Assembly: GCA_007134225.1 (NCBI GenBank)
Contig: SLLE01000076.1
Coordinates: 1 to 64,000, forward strand
Reading direction: 5' to 3'
DNA length: 64,000 bases
Source: Tindallia sp.
Lineage (GTDB): Bacteria; Bacillota; Clostridia; Peptostreptococcales; Tindalliaceae
Part shown: one piece after another, positions 9,566 through 18,565 of the stretch
How positions within the stretch are numbered: position 1 is the stretch's first letter
Layout of the letters: each line of letters starts with the position of its first letter
Made by a program: the position numbers and the translations under genes
The notes under the pieces: generated by a model
The model's database searches: none
The model's input: only the letters and a program-made list of their open reading frames with translations
Told to the model about the DNA's origin: nothing

Positions 9566-10614
9566 TTACCGTCATCATGCCAGATGCTTCAAAAGAATTG
9601 GAACAATATGCAAATCAAATTTTAAAAGATATCAATCATGATCGTATTATCGATGAGCAGGATATCAAAAAAGATGAACTATCTAAAATAACACGTCTTT
9701 TATTGATGGTACAACTTGACGAATGGGGACAGAATTTGCCCCTAATGCACCTCCTGAAAAGAATGGATCAAATGAACCCTCATTCATTCAGCGGTTGTAC
9801 GGCCATGTTTGTGGTAAAAAGCAATAATCAATGGTTTACAAAATCATTTGCCTCCGGCTTGATCTTTATACTAAATCAAAAAGGTTGCCGCTTTATTGGG
9901 CATCCTCTGCTGGAAATGACAAAAGGACTTAACAATTTGAACCGATGGGAAAAAACATCCGGAATACCCCGCGAACAACTGATTTTAAAAATGGGCAAAC
10001 AGGGAGTCCAGCGACTTCTTCATTTTTCTGGCGTTCGTTCTGCGGAGCCCAGGGTTACTGTTCTACATGCCAGCTCAAAGAAAATTTCTAATACACTTCA
10101 GCTCTGGCATATGGTAAGGGATTCACTGCCCTCTTTACAAATTGACGAGTTTCATGTGGAAAATGGAACATTAATTGATTGTATCGGCTGTCGTTATCAA
10201 ACTTGCCTCTATTACGGCCGACAAAAAAGTTGTTTTTACGGTGGCGATATGATCAAAGAAATTTTTCCAGCCATGGAAAAAGCACAGGCCCTGGTGTGGG
10301 TTTGTCCCAATTACAACGATGCGCTTTCAGCAAATCTAACGGCGGTGATTAACCGGATGACTGCTTTATATCGAACCATGTCTTTTTATGACAAAACCAT
10401 CTTTTCAGTCATCGTTTCCGGTAATTCCGGGAGCGACTCAGTAGCGCGCCAGTTAATCGGATCGTTGAATGTAAACAAAGGCTTTCAACTCCCACCCCAT
10501 TTTTGTTTAACTGCCACAGCCTATGAGCCGGGCAGCATTATGGAAAGTCCGAACATAAAAAAAAGAGCAGCCGATTTTGCCGCTCACATCAATAAAGAAT
10601 TATCTACATCTTAA
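9562..10614 (+). CDS. Flavodoxin-fold NAD(P)H/FMN oxidoreductase-like protein with Cys cluster
   Basis: 350 residues from the ATG that overlaps the previous stop (ATGA). The ORF-track TTG at 9538 lacks a ribosome site. The C-terminal half resembles NADPH-dependent FMN reductases and iron-sulfur flavoproteins, with a compact cysteine motif (C207, C210, C215, C224: CIGC, then TCLYYG, then SCFYGGDMI) followed by VWVCPNYNDALSAN, typical of WrbA/ISF-like flavoproteins. The first about 170 residues are unassigned. Cys spacing of this kind can bind an Fe-S cluster or act as redox thiols; which applies is not decidable here. Last gene of the operon, followed at once by a terminator. Confidence 0.7.
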   Translation: MITVIMPDASKELEQYANQILKDINHDRIIDEQDIKKDELSKITRLLLMVQLDEWGQNLPLMHLLKRMDQMNPHSFSGCTAMFVVKSNNQWFTKSFASGLIFILNQKGCRFIGHPLLEMTKGLNNLNRWEKTSGIPREQLILKMGKQGVQRLLHFSGVRSAEPRVTVLHASSKKISNTLQLWHMVRDSLPSLQIDEFHVENGTLIDCIGCRYQTCLYYGRQKSCFYGGDMIKEIFPAMEKAQALVWVCPNYNDALSANLTAVINRMTALYRTMSFYDKTIFSVIVSGNSGSDSVARQLIGSLNVNKGFQLPPHFCLTATAYEPGSIMESPNIKKRAADFAAHINKELSTS

Positions 10615-10621
10615 TTTACCT

Positions 10622-13555
10622 CTACCGAAGCACGGGGATTAAACGTTGAAAGATACCCTGTGCTTTTTTTATTCGATTTTCATTACCCAGTACACATATA
10701 TACTCTTCTTTCATGCTTTCCCGGATCATTTCTGCCAAGGAGGCAATGATTTCCGGTGTCGTTTTTAATATTTCCTGCCTTTCTCTTATTAAGTCTGCAT
10801 GGGATACGTGCGAAAAATAATGCCCGTCGGATTTTTCTGCCTTCATTGCCGGCGTCAACGGTGCGTCCATGCGACTCATCGTGCCAATAATATATTTTGT
10901 CATTTCTCGCTGATTAACAGAGAAATTCTCTACATAATCTGCTAAGGCATCATATACCTGTAGGGTTTCTTCAAGGTTTGGATCCCGATAAGACACAAAA
11001 AACATATTGCCATTTCGTTGAAATCCAGACATGGCACCATAAGCGCCACCTGCCACTCTGATTTGTTTCCAGAGGTAGTCCAGGCTGATGATGGTTTTCA
11101 AGACCTGCAGACTGCCGGTGTATTCATAACCAGCTTGCAGTAAATTTCCAGCTTTGGCAACGTATTGAACGTCACTGGATAAATACAATCCTTCATTTTT
11201 CCATGGGTTCGTGGATCGAAAATTTTTCAAAAACGCTTCCATCTCATCCTGATTTAAACTGTTGAAAAAATTTAGTAAAGGTTTTTGCATTTCTTCCAAT
11301 TCATCTTCATCTGCCGTAAAACTGACCGTTAGGTTGTTGATATGAAATATTTTACCATGAATTTCTTTTAAATCATTAACCATTCCATCAAAGGAATCCT
11401 CAAAGGTTTCGTCCAGTTCTGCTATATAGTGATAAAACTGAATGCCGGATGTTGATTCAAGAAATTGCGATACCGGCGACAAATAGGAAAGTGCCCTTTT
11501 CACCGATACCATATGACCTTCCTGCAGCATCTTCATCTCCAGACGAGATTTTATTTCTCGAATAACTTCTCGAATTCGCTTTTTTTCTGTCCATTTTGTT
11601 CGCTGGCTGATTTCTTCGATAAGTTTCCACATCTCCATGTTTTTACCTGCTAATGCTCTTGCTTCAATTTGCAACTTAGGATCATATTCCATGGAATCAG
11701 CATTTTGCGGGAACCCTTCCAGACTAAAACCAATCCCGCCGGTATGAAGATTAATTTCATTGGATAAATCCTCGTAATGATGTGCTTCTGTGCTGAGTTT
11801 TCCCATCAGGCTAATAAGCAGCCCTGCCTTCGACATTTGATTATCATCCAAATGTTTAAGGTCAAAATAAAGATGTGTATATACTATACCATTTGTAAAC
11901 ATGGGATGTCGTAGGACAGGCACTTGACCAAAGCTGGTTACGTCTAATGGAATTTCTTCCGGCTCCGAATCCAAATCTTCAATGGAAAGCAGTGGAATCG
12001 ATTCGACTTCCTCTTTCGTTGGTTTTTCATTTTGCCAGGATTCAAGTTTCTGATTGTTTCTTATCAAATCATGTTTTTCCTCTTCCGTCATTTTCTCAGC
12101 TTTATTTTTCATTTCCTGCAGAAAAGCCTGCTCTTTTGCTTCATTTAACCCTGGTTTAGGTGTTACTTTAACCATGCTATGGTGCAAATTATCCAATAAA
12201 TACTTTTGAATTAATTTTTCAAAATATGGTTCTTTGAGGGATTTTTTGATTTCCGTCAGTATTCGTGTATATTCAAGATGTAGATATGGATCCGCATCGT
12301 AAAGCCAGCTTTCCATCAGTTTCATGCCATAGATCAACCCCTTGGGGTATCTGCCAAAGTCAGCTTCCCGAAGTTTAAATTCATGAGCATTTATAACCGA
12401 CTCTATAAGCTTTTTATCCAGCCCTTCTTTTACAACCTCCTGTAATGTTTCAAATACAATGTTCCTGAAAGTTTCAGCTGCTTCTTCATTGCTGTTTTTA
12501 ACAACAATTCCAAAAATAGGCTGTTGTATTGAATTGTCGTAGTAACCAAAAACATCTTTCCCTATGTCCGATTGAATCAATCTCTTTTTTAATGGTGCAG
12601 CCGATGTACCCAGTAATAGATGATTCAGCATATCCATTGCAAGTTGTAGCTCCGGATCTCTAGAATCACCTGCAACAAAATTTAAACTTAAATATGTTTT
12701 ATCTTCCACTTTTTCCTCGGGTGAAATAGGATAAAGGATGGTTTTTTCTACCGGCTCTTTAAAAGATTCCTGCCATGGTATGGAGGAATCCGGTTCTAAA
12801 ACCGTAAAGTGACTCAGGTATTCTTGATCGATGAATTGAAGGTGTTTTAGTAAATCACCGTCACCGTACAGATAAAAATAAGCATTGGAAGGATGATAAA
12901 ATTCTTGATGATAATCAATAAACTTCTCTTGAGTCAGCTCAGGAATATGCTTTGGATCACCGCCTGACTCATTGCTGTAGGGTGTATCAGGAAATAGTGA
13001 TTCCTGTGTTTTGCGAAACAGCATCTGCTCCGGAGATGAAAAAGCGCCTTTCATTTCATTGTAAACGACTCCTTTGATGGATAATTGTCCTTTTTCCTCG
13101 TCCCATTCATAGTGCCAGCCTTCCTGTTGCAAGATTTCCGGCTGTTGATAAACATTGGGATAAAAGACGCTGTTTAAATAAACATCCATTAAATTCATAA
13201 AGTCTTTCTGATTCCGGCTGGCAACCGGATACATGGTTTTATCTGAAAAGGTCATTGCATTTAAAAAGGTATTCATTGATCCCTTAGCCAATTCCACAAA
13301 GGGATCCTTTAGTGGGTATTTTTTCGAACCACACAAAACAGAGTGTTCTAAAATATGTGGCAAACCACTGCTATCGAAGGGTGGTGTTCTAAAAGAAACG
13401 GAGAAGACTTTGTTATCATCCCCCGTGGAAAGATAAAACAACTTGGCACCACTTTTTTCATGATGAAACAAGTATCCGGTACCGTTTAAATCTTCCATTT
13501 CCTTCTTTTCCTGTAGCACAAATCCATGATAATTCATTTCTTTCTGCAATTCCAT
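10622..13555 (-). CDS. M16C-family zinc metallopeptidase (presequence-protease-like)
   Basis: About 977 residues, the length of the fused two-half M16C (PreP/insulinase) enzymes that form a closed chamber and digest peptides. The inverted zinc motif HILEH is at residues 67-71 of the protein called here, in the context SSGLPHILEHSVLCGS. The C-terminal half carries the GGAYGAM and SYRDPN elements typical of M16C. No signal peptide is visible, so it is likely cytoplasmic. AGGAG precedes a TTG (13558) and an ATG (13555); I prefer the ATG. The 3' end overlaps the terminator of the convergent operon. About 120 nt separate it from mtaD upstream. Confidence 0.92.
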   Translation of the reverse strand: MELQKEMNYHGFVLQEKKEMEDLNGTGYLFHHEKSGAKLFYLSTGDDNKVFSVSFRTPPFDSSGLPHILEHSVLCGSKKYPLKDPFVELAKGSMNTFLNAMTFSDKTMYPVASRNQKDFMNLMDVYLNSVFYPNVYQQPEILQQEGWHYEWDEEKGQLSIKGVVYNEMKGAFSSPEQMLFRKTQESLFPDTPYSNESGGDPKHIPELTQEKFIDYHQEFYHPSNAYFYLYGDGDLLKHLQFIDQEYLSHFTVLEPDSSIPWQESFKEPVEKTILYPISPEEKVEDKTYLSLNFVAGDSRDPELQLAMDMLNHLLLGTSAAPLKKRLIQSDIGKDVFGYYDNSIQQPIFGIVVKNSNEEAAETFRNIVFETLQEVVKEGLDKKLIESVINAHEFKLREADFGRYPKGLIYGMKLMESWLYDADPYLHLEYTRILTEIKKSLKEPYFEKLIQKYLLDNLHHSMVKVTPKPGLNEAKEQAFLQEMKNKAEKMTEEEKHDLIRNNQKLESWQNEKPTKEEVESIPLLSIEDLDSEPEEIPLDVTSFGQVPVLRHPMFTNGIVYTHLYFDLKHLDDNQMSKAGLLISLMGKLSTEAHHYEDLSNEINLHTGGIGFSLEGFPQNADSMEYDPKLQIEARALAGKNMEMWKLIEEISQRTKWTEKKRIREVIREIKSRLEMKMLQEGHMVSVKRALSYLSPVSQFLESTSGIQFYHYIAELDETFEDSFDGMVNDLKEIHGKIFHINNLTVSFTADEDELEEMQKPLLNFFNSLNQDEMEAFLKNFRSTNPWKNEGLYLSSDVQYVAKAGNLLQAGYEYTGSLQVLKTIISLDYLWKQIRVAGGAYGAMSGFQRNGNMFFVSYRDPNLEETLQVYDALADYVENFSVNQREMTKYIIGTMSRMDAPLTPAMKAEKSDGHYFSHVSHADLIRERQEILKTTPEIIASLAEMIRESMKEEYICVLGNENRIKKAQGIFQRLIPVLR
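10628..10670 (+). terminator. Rho-independent terminator of the three-gene operon
   Basis: A ten-bp stem (AAGCACGGGG with CCCTGTGCTT, one G-U pair), an 18-nt loop and then T7. It lies inside the 3' end of the convergent M16C peptidase gene, where the T-run encodes Lys codons on the other strand. Confidence 0.75.
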
Positions 13556-13680
13556 CAATTTTGTTCTCCTTTCAAAATTCAGTTAGTCCATTTTAAACTG
13601 TACGACTAAATTTCCAGTACCTGGTCAATTCCTGATAGCTCTCTGACTGACTGATTAACGGTTACCGACTGGAATGCCGT

Positions 13681-14958
13681 TCAGTAGATTCGGTCAACTA
13701 TTTTATCAGATTCATACTTAACTCTCTGCAGATCGATGGTTTTGAGTTCTCTCTTTTCCATTACAATTTTTCCGTTCACGATGACCGTCGATACATCGGA
13801 TCCTTGAGATGAATATACCAAGGAGGATTTTAGGTTCTGATGCGGGTACCAGTGTGGCTGGTTCATATCGATCAAAATCAAGTCCGCTTTGCTTCCTGCT
13901 TTCAGCTTTCCCAGACTCTCATCAAGGTTCAGAGCTTTATAACCGTTTATCGTAGCCATTTTTAATGTTTCAAAAGCTGACAACACGGTAGAGTCCGCCG
14001 TTCTACCCTTTGCCAGCAAAGATGCCATTTTCATTTCTTCAAAAAGATTTAGGTTGTTGTTGCTACAGGAGCTATCAGTTCCTATGGAAAGATTAATGCC
14101 TGCTTGATGCATTTCCGTAACAGGAGCCGTTCCATTGCCCAATTTAAGATTACTAAGAGGATTATGAGCTACATGCACGCCCCCTTCTTTAAGCAATGAT
14201 ATATCTCCCGGCACCAAATGAACACAGTGCGCCGCTAAGGTATGGTGTTGAAACAATCCTAAGGCATGAACATGGGCAATGGGGGATTTCCCAAACTTTT
14301 TAATACTTTCTTCTACTTCTTTTTCGCTTTCAGATAGATGGATATGAAGTGGCATCCTTAGTTCAGCACATAAATCCATTACTTTATGTAAAAATCCGGG
14401 ATCGCAGGTGTACGGCGCATGCGGACCAGCCATTACGGTGATGATCCCATCGCCAGCACCATTCCAATCCCTATGGATCCCACGTGTGTCGGCAAAGAGC
14501 TTCTCATCTTCCTCAGAAGATCCTATTAATCCCTTTGCCACAGAGCAACGAATACCAGCTTCACAGGAAGCTTTCGCTGTTTCTTCAGAGTGAAAGTACA
14601 TGTCGGCATAGGCTGTCGTTCCGGAACGAAACATTTCAGCAATACTGATCATGGTACCCCAATAAACATCCTTATCATTCATTTTCTCCTCGATGGGCCA
14701 AACTTTTTCCGTCAGCCATTCCCAGAAAGGAATATCGTCTGCATAGTTTCGCAGCAGTGACATAGCACTGTGGGTGTGGGCATTAACCAATCCCGGCATC
14801 GCCAAATGCTCTTCCGCTTCTATTTCATAATCCGCTTCAAAGGTTTCGGGTTTGTTTCCAATAAACGCAATTCGATCTTTCTCAATTCCAATATTGCCTT
14901 TCACCAGTTCTTCGCTATCCATTGTCAGGATCGTTGCATTTCGGATCAGAATATTCAT
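13681..14958 (-). CDS. mtaD: 5-methylthioadenosine/S-adenosylhomocysteine deaminase family amidohydrolase
   Basis: 425 residues of the amidohydrolase superfamily. Metal-site motifs are visible: NAHTHSAMSLLRN (first HxH) near residue 60, HIHLSESEKE, AHCVHL and GTDSSCSNNN. The run LRNYADDIPFWEWL is typical of the MTA/SAH deaminase subgroup, which deaminates S-adenosylhomocysteine, MTA or adenosine to inosine derivatives. Guanine deaminase or SsnA-like enzymes are alternatives. The track begins at a GTG directly against the SD; the ATG at 14956-14958 has GAGGAG eight nt upstream and is used. It follows recJ by 18 nt, so cobB-recJ-mtaD looks like an operon. Confidence 0.82.
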   Translation of the reverse strand: MNILIRNATILTMDSEELVKGNIGIEKDRIAFIGNKPETFEADYEIEAEEHLAMPGLVNAHTHSAMSLLRNYADDIPFWEWLTEKVWPIEEKMNDKDVYWGTMISIAEMFRSGTTAYADMYFHSEETAKASCEAGIRCSVAKGLIGSSEEDEKLFADTRGIHRDWNGAGDGIITVMAGPHAPYTCDPGFLHKVMDLCAELRMPLHIHLSESEKEVEESIKKFGKSPIAHVHALGLFQHHTLAAHCVHLVPGDISLLKEGGVHVAHNPLSNLKLGNGTAPVTEMHQAGINLSIGTDSSCSNNNLNLFEEMKMASLLAKGRTADSTVLSAFETLKMATINGYKALNLDESLGKLKAGSKADLILIDMNQPHWYPHQNLKSSLVYSSQGSDVSTVIVNGKIVMEKRELKTIDLQRVKYESDKIVDRIY

Positions 14959-14976
14959 TGCATTCACTCCTCATTG

Positions 14977-16728
14977 TTAAATACATTTTTGAGATAATCC
15001 ATTTTCGGCTGATTTCATGTCAGTGATTAATAATTGTAATGTTTTCTTTCCTCTCCACTCATTGATTTGCGGGTAAAATATCAAATCGAAACAATCAGAT
15101 TGATTTATGACTTTCTTCGCTTCATCTGTATACCCAAAACCGAGAATCTCAATACGATCATTCACTTTTTCCTCTTCCTGAAGAAATTTACATATTTTAA
15201 TATGCTGTTTTTCATTGCCCATGGAAAAAACTTGGCTGTCGTCGCAGGTTGACAAGTTCTTCATCGTAAACAAGGGCTTTTCATTTCCCATTCCGAAGGG
15301 CTCAAGTCTTGTCAGCTGATCAATAAACGCTTCTGTCAATTTTTCCGGTTGAATTTCAGCATAAATGTTTATTTTTTTCATTAACATTTCCGGCTCTTCC
15401 AGCAATTGTTTTTGAATCCGTTGATTCAGCCCTTTCCTTAGTAAATGAATGTTATCTCGGTGTATGGTCAAGCCACAGGCATTCGCATGTCCACCGAATT
15501 TATGCATTAAATGTGCCATGCCAGACAACTCGTCAAAAAGATGAAAGCCATTGACGCTTCTTCCACTACCTGTGTAAAATCCTGGTTCTTCAGAAGGTGT
15601 CATTACAATCACAGGTCGATAGTAAAGATCTCGCAGTCTTCCAGCTATGATTCCAATAACACCTTCGTGAAGATCTAAAGCTTCAACAATCAGAAATAGA
15701 TCTTTGCTGTATTTCATTTCCACCAAATTTTGACAGGTTTCTAATCCTTGATCCTGAATCATTTTTCTTTCTTTATTCAGTTCCACGAGCTTCGATGCAA
15801 TTTGATGCGCCGTTTCTTCATTTTGCGTCATCAGCAATCGTACTCCAAGTGATGCATCATCCATGCGTCCTGATGCGTTAAAGTGAGGGCCAATCATAAA
15901 TCCTATATGCCCTGTCGTGATTTCTTTTTCTGCCATGGTAATTTTCTCCAATAATACTCTCAGACCGGTTCTTTGCTTTTTATTAATCATGCGCAGTCCA
16001 TACTTAACCAGGGTCCTGTTTTCATCCACCAGGGGAACCACGTCACAAACAGTTGCCATCGCCACCAAATCCAGCAGGCGATTCAAATTTGCCTTTGGCA
16101 AATCCAAAGATATTTGTAATGCCTGAGCAAGTTTGAAGGCAATCGCACAACCGCAAAGATCTTTATATGGGTATCTGCAGTCCCTATGCTTCGGATTAAT
16201 AATCAGGCATTCAGGCAGTTTTTCTCCTGGTGTATGATGATCTGTCACAATCACATCCATGTCCAGGCTTTTCGCGTATTCGATTTCCTCCGATGCACTA
16301 ATTCCACAGTCCACGGTGATCATTAAGTCAGCACCGTATTCATTTTTCACTTGATCAATAGCTTCTCTGTTTAATCCGTACCCTTCTCCCTGCCTCATCG
16401 GGATGTAATAATCAATATTCTTTGTGAACTGAAAGAAAAAATCGATTAAAAGTGCAACGGAAGTAATCCCGTCAACGTCGTAATCTCCATAAAAGACAAT
16501 TTTTTCATTCTTTTTCAACGCCTGATGGATTCGCTGCACCGCTTTTTCCATATGGCGCAACAAATATGGGTCGTACGTTTTAACCGGTTTTTTCGAAAGA
16601 AATTCATCCATCTCTTCGATGGTATCAATTCCTTTTGAGATCAGAATTTTTTCTATAGCCGGGTGATAGACACCAGGCAACTGGTGATTGTTTTCAAGAT
16701 AATTCCACTTAACTCCAACTTGCTTCAT
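14977..16728 (-). CDS. recJ: Single-stranded-DNA-specific exonuclease RecJ
   Basis: 583 residues with the DHH phosphoesterase motifs: GDYDVDG at about 81-87, VDCGIS near 140, TDHH at 162-165, GPHFNASGRM, and the DHHA1 motif GGHANACGL, then a C-terminal OB-like domain. RecJ degrades single-stranded DNA 5' to 3' in recombination and base-excision repair. The length is nearer the short E. coli-type form than the longer Bacillus one. AGGAG is about 10 nt before the ATG. It starts 5 nt after the sirtuin stop, so it is cotranscribed. Confidence 0.95.
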   Translation of the reverse strand: MKQVGVKWNYLENNHQLPGVYHPAIEKILISKGIDTIEEMDEFLSKKPVKTYDPYLLRHMEKAVQRIHQALKKNEKIVFYGDYDVDGITSVALLIDFFFQFTKNIDYYIPMRQGEGYGLNREAIDQVKNEYGADLMITVDCGISASEEIEYAKSLDMDVIVTDHHTPGEKLPECLIINPKHRDCRYPYKDLCGCAIAFKLAQALQISLDLPKANLNRLLDLVAMATVCDVVPLVDENRTLVKYGLRMINKKQRTGLRVLLEKITMAEKEITTGHIGFMIGPHFNASGRMDDASLGVRLLMTQNEETAHQIASKLVELNKERKMIQDQGLETCQNLVEMKYSKDLFLIVEALDLHEGVIGIIAGRLRDLYYRPVIVMTPSEEPGFYTGSGRSVNGFHLFDELSGMAHLMHKFGGHANACGLTIHRDNIHLLRKGLNQRIQKQLLEEPEMLMKKINIYAEIQPEKLTEAFIDQLTRLEPFGMGNEKPLFTMKNLSTCDDSQVFSMGNEKQHIKICKFLQEEEKVNDRIEILGFGYTDEAKKVINQSDCFDLIFYPQINEWRGKKTLQLLITDMKSAENGLSQKCI

Positions 16729-16733
16729 GGGAC

Positions 16734-17465
16734 CTATTCTCCTTTAATGACTTGATTAACCTGCTGCAGAATTTCACCTGCAGATCCTTTCAGCACCAGA
16801 TCAAAGGCATACGCAGCACTGACTTCATCGCGGTTTATTAACACTACTTTCCCCTTCGCCATAGATGGAAGCTGATTAACAGGATGAACCTGCAAGCTGG
16901 TTCCTATAATTAACAACAGATTTGACTGCTGAATACAGTTTAGTGCATTAGACCAGGTATCCTGCGGAAGCATTTCGCCAAACAACACCACTCCTGGACG
17001 CAGTAAACTTCCGCATTTCGAGCAGGGTGTCCTGTTTAAAAAATTCTCACTGTTTGCTGGGTGGCCATGATCGATGCATCTAATTTTTTCCAATGATCCG
17101 TGCAATTCATAGACATTTCTGCTCCCAGCCTTATGGTGATACCGATCCACATTTTGAGTTGCAACTGCTTTCAGTTTTCCTTCCTTTTCCCATTCGGCCA
17201 GGACGGTATGTCCCGTATGCGGCTCCGCCTGTTGCACATTTTGGATGCGAAGCGAATAAAATTCGTGGAAAAGATCGTATCGATGGTTCATTGCTTCAAC
17301 CGTTGCCACTTGCATTGGGTCGGTTTTTGTCCAAAGACCTTTGTCTGATCTAAAATCAGGAATGCCACTCTCCGTCGACATTCCGGCGCCCGTAAAGGCC
17401 ACAGTATTTGGGGAGTTTTGAATCCATTCTGCCAGCTTGGAAATCGACTGATGATATTCAGGCAT
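16734..17465 (-). CDS. cobB: Sir2-family NAD-dependent protein deacylase
   Basis: 243 residues with the NAD-binding motif TGAGMSTESGIPDFRS, the catalytic TQNVDRYHHKAG and ELHGS, and GTSLQVHPV near the C-terminus. It removes acyl groups from lysines using NAD+. One oddity: the structural zinc site, normally two CxxC pairs, reads CIDHGH and then CSKC, so the second ligand of the first pair is replaced, probably by His. The track ATG (17477) abuts the SD directly; the next in-frame ATG (17465) is 12 nt from AAAGGAG and is used. A divergent promoter for the motA-like gene lies upstream. Confidence 0.92.
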   Translation of the reverse strand: MPEYHQSISKLAEWIQNSPNTVAFTGAGMSTESGIPDFRSDKGLWTKTDPMQVATVEAMNHRYDLFHEFYSLRIQNVQQAEPHTGHTVLAEWEKEGKLKAVATQNVDRYHHKAGSRNVYELHGSLEKIRCIDHGHPANSENFLNRTPCSKCGSLLRPGVVLFGEMLPQDTWSNALNCIQQSNLLLIIGTSLQVHPVNQLPSMAKGKVVLINRDEVSAAYAFDLVLKGSAGEILQQVNQVIKGE

Positions 17466-17514
17466 CGTAGCCTTCATCTCCTTTCATGAATCAGCTTTTT
17501 TTATATGATTGATA

Positions 17515-17523
17515 TGGTATAAT
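17515..17523 (+). promoter_or_regulatory. Extended -10 promoter for the ExbB/MotA-like gene
   Basis: TGG-TATAAT, an extended -10 with a perfect hexamer and no good -35. It lies about 68 nt before the ATG of the proton-channel-like gene. Confidence 0.5.
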
Positions 17524-17590
17524 AAATAATGTTATTTAATATATTATCACAAAAAAAAGAGAGAAGCATGCTAAAGAGGGGGAGTTTTTA

Positions 17591-18535
17591 ATGGGTATTT
17601 TAAATCAGCTTAATCCATTAGCGATAGTCATTATCGTTTTTATTCTGATCATCTTTTTTAGTTCTTTTATCATTTCCTTTACGGTTCGGATTAAGTATCG
17701 GCAGCTTGGCAATAGTTTAGAGGAGATCAAGTCTGATCGTTCCGGCCATCCGGTTCTAAAATCTATTGTTGAAAATTATAAAGAAGCCGCTTCTGGAAAT
17801 CATCATGAAGTAAACACACAGGCTATTATCGAACAATTCTTCAACCGTGAGTTTCGCTCACTTTCCATTGCTGAGCGTTTTACTAAAAGCGCTGTCTCTT
17901 TAATGATTATTCTTGGACTTTTGGGGACATTCTATGGGCTGACCCTTTCCATCGGAAAATTGGTGGAGCTTTTGAGTGCTGGTGAAAACGTTGAAATGCT
18001 GACCAGTATGGATTCCATTATTGGCGGATTGATTGAATCGGTTCGGGGAATGTCTGTGGCCTTTATTACTTCGTTGTTTGCCATCTCTTGCTCGGTAATC
18101 CTGACGATTGTTCATATTTTCAGTAATATTGAAGAATCAAGAGAGAAGCTTTTTGTTGATATTGAAGAATATCTGGACAATGTGGTGGCATTAGAATTGT
18201 CACGGGAAAAGGAAAGTGAATATGAAATGCTAAGTAACGCTTTACAGGCAACGTTGAATGATTTCGCCACCAAAATGGAGACCAATTTCAGTTTCGTTGT
18301 AGACGGTTTTCAGGGACCTCTCCAGGCAGCTACAGCAGAAATTGGCAATGCCTCTGATCAGTTACTTAAAAGCATCACCCAATTTGACCAGTCCATTGAT
18401 AAATTTCAGGAAAACGCCCGGGACTTTTCAGAATTCAATCATCACTTGCGAAGCAATATCGACCGCATGAATGTCGGATTTGCTGACTTGACTGAGGTCA
18501 TTAAAACCACTAATGAGAAGCTTGATGAGCACTAG
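17591..18535 (+). CDS. MotA/TolQ/ExbB proton-channel family protein
   Basis: 314 residues. Three hydrophobic segments are visible, at about 9-32, 97-125 and 152-178, giving a TolQ/ExbB-like topology. The second carries LLGTFYGLTLSIG, the family signature, and the third is MSVAFITSLFAISCSV. The C-terminal 110 residues are soluble and helical. Such proteins form the ring around a peptidoglycan-anchored partner and use ion flow for work across the envelope. SD is AGAGGGGGAG. The partner gene follows 30 nt later. No flagellar, Tol or TonB genes are near, so the load is unknown; Zorya-type defence is considered and rejected below. Confidence 0.85.
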   Translation: MGILNQLNPLAIVIIVFILIIFFSSFIISFTVRIKYRQLGNSLEEIKSDRSGHPVLKSIVENYKEAASGNHHEVNTQAIIEQFFNREFRSLSIAERFTKSAVSLMIILGLLGTFYGLTLSIGKLVELLSAGENVEMLTSMDSIIGGLIESVRGMSVAFITSLFAISCSVILTIVHIFSNIEESREKLFVDIEEYLDNVVALELSREKESEYEMLSNALQATLNDFATKMETNFSFVVDGFQGPLQAATAEIGNASDQLLKSITQFDQSIDKFQENARDFSEFNHHLRSNIDRMNVGFADLTEVIKTTNEKLDEH

Positions 18536-18565
18536 TGAATGAATTGATTGAAAGGCGGTCATTTG

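Noticed and set aside
13608-13672. Long-range inverted repeat TTCCAGT/ACTGGAA between mtaD and the M16C gene
   Set aside because: Only 7 bp with a 50-nt loop and no T-tract; within chance expectation.
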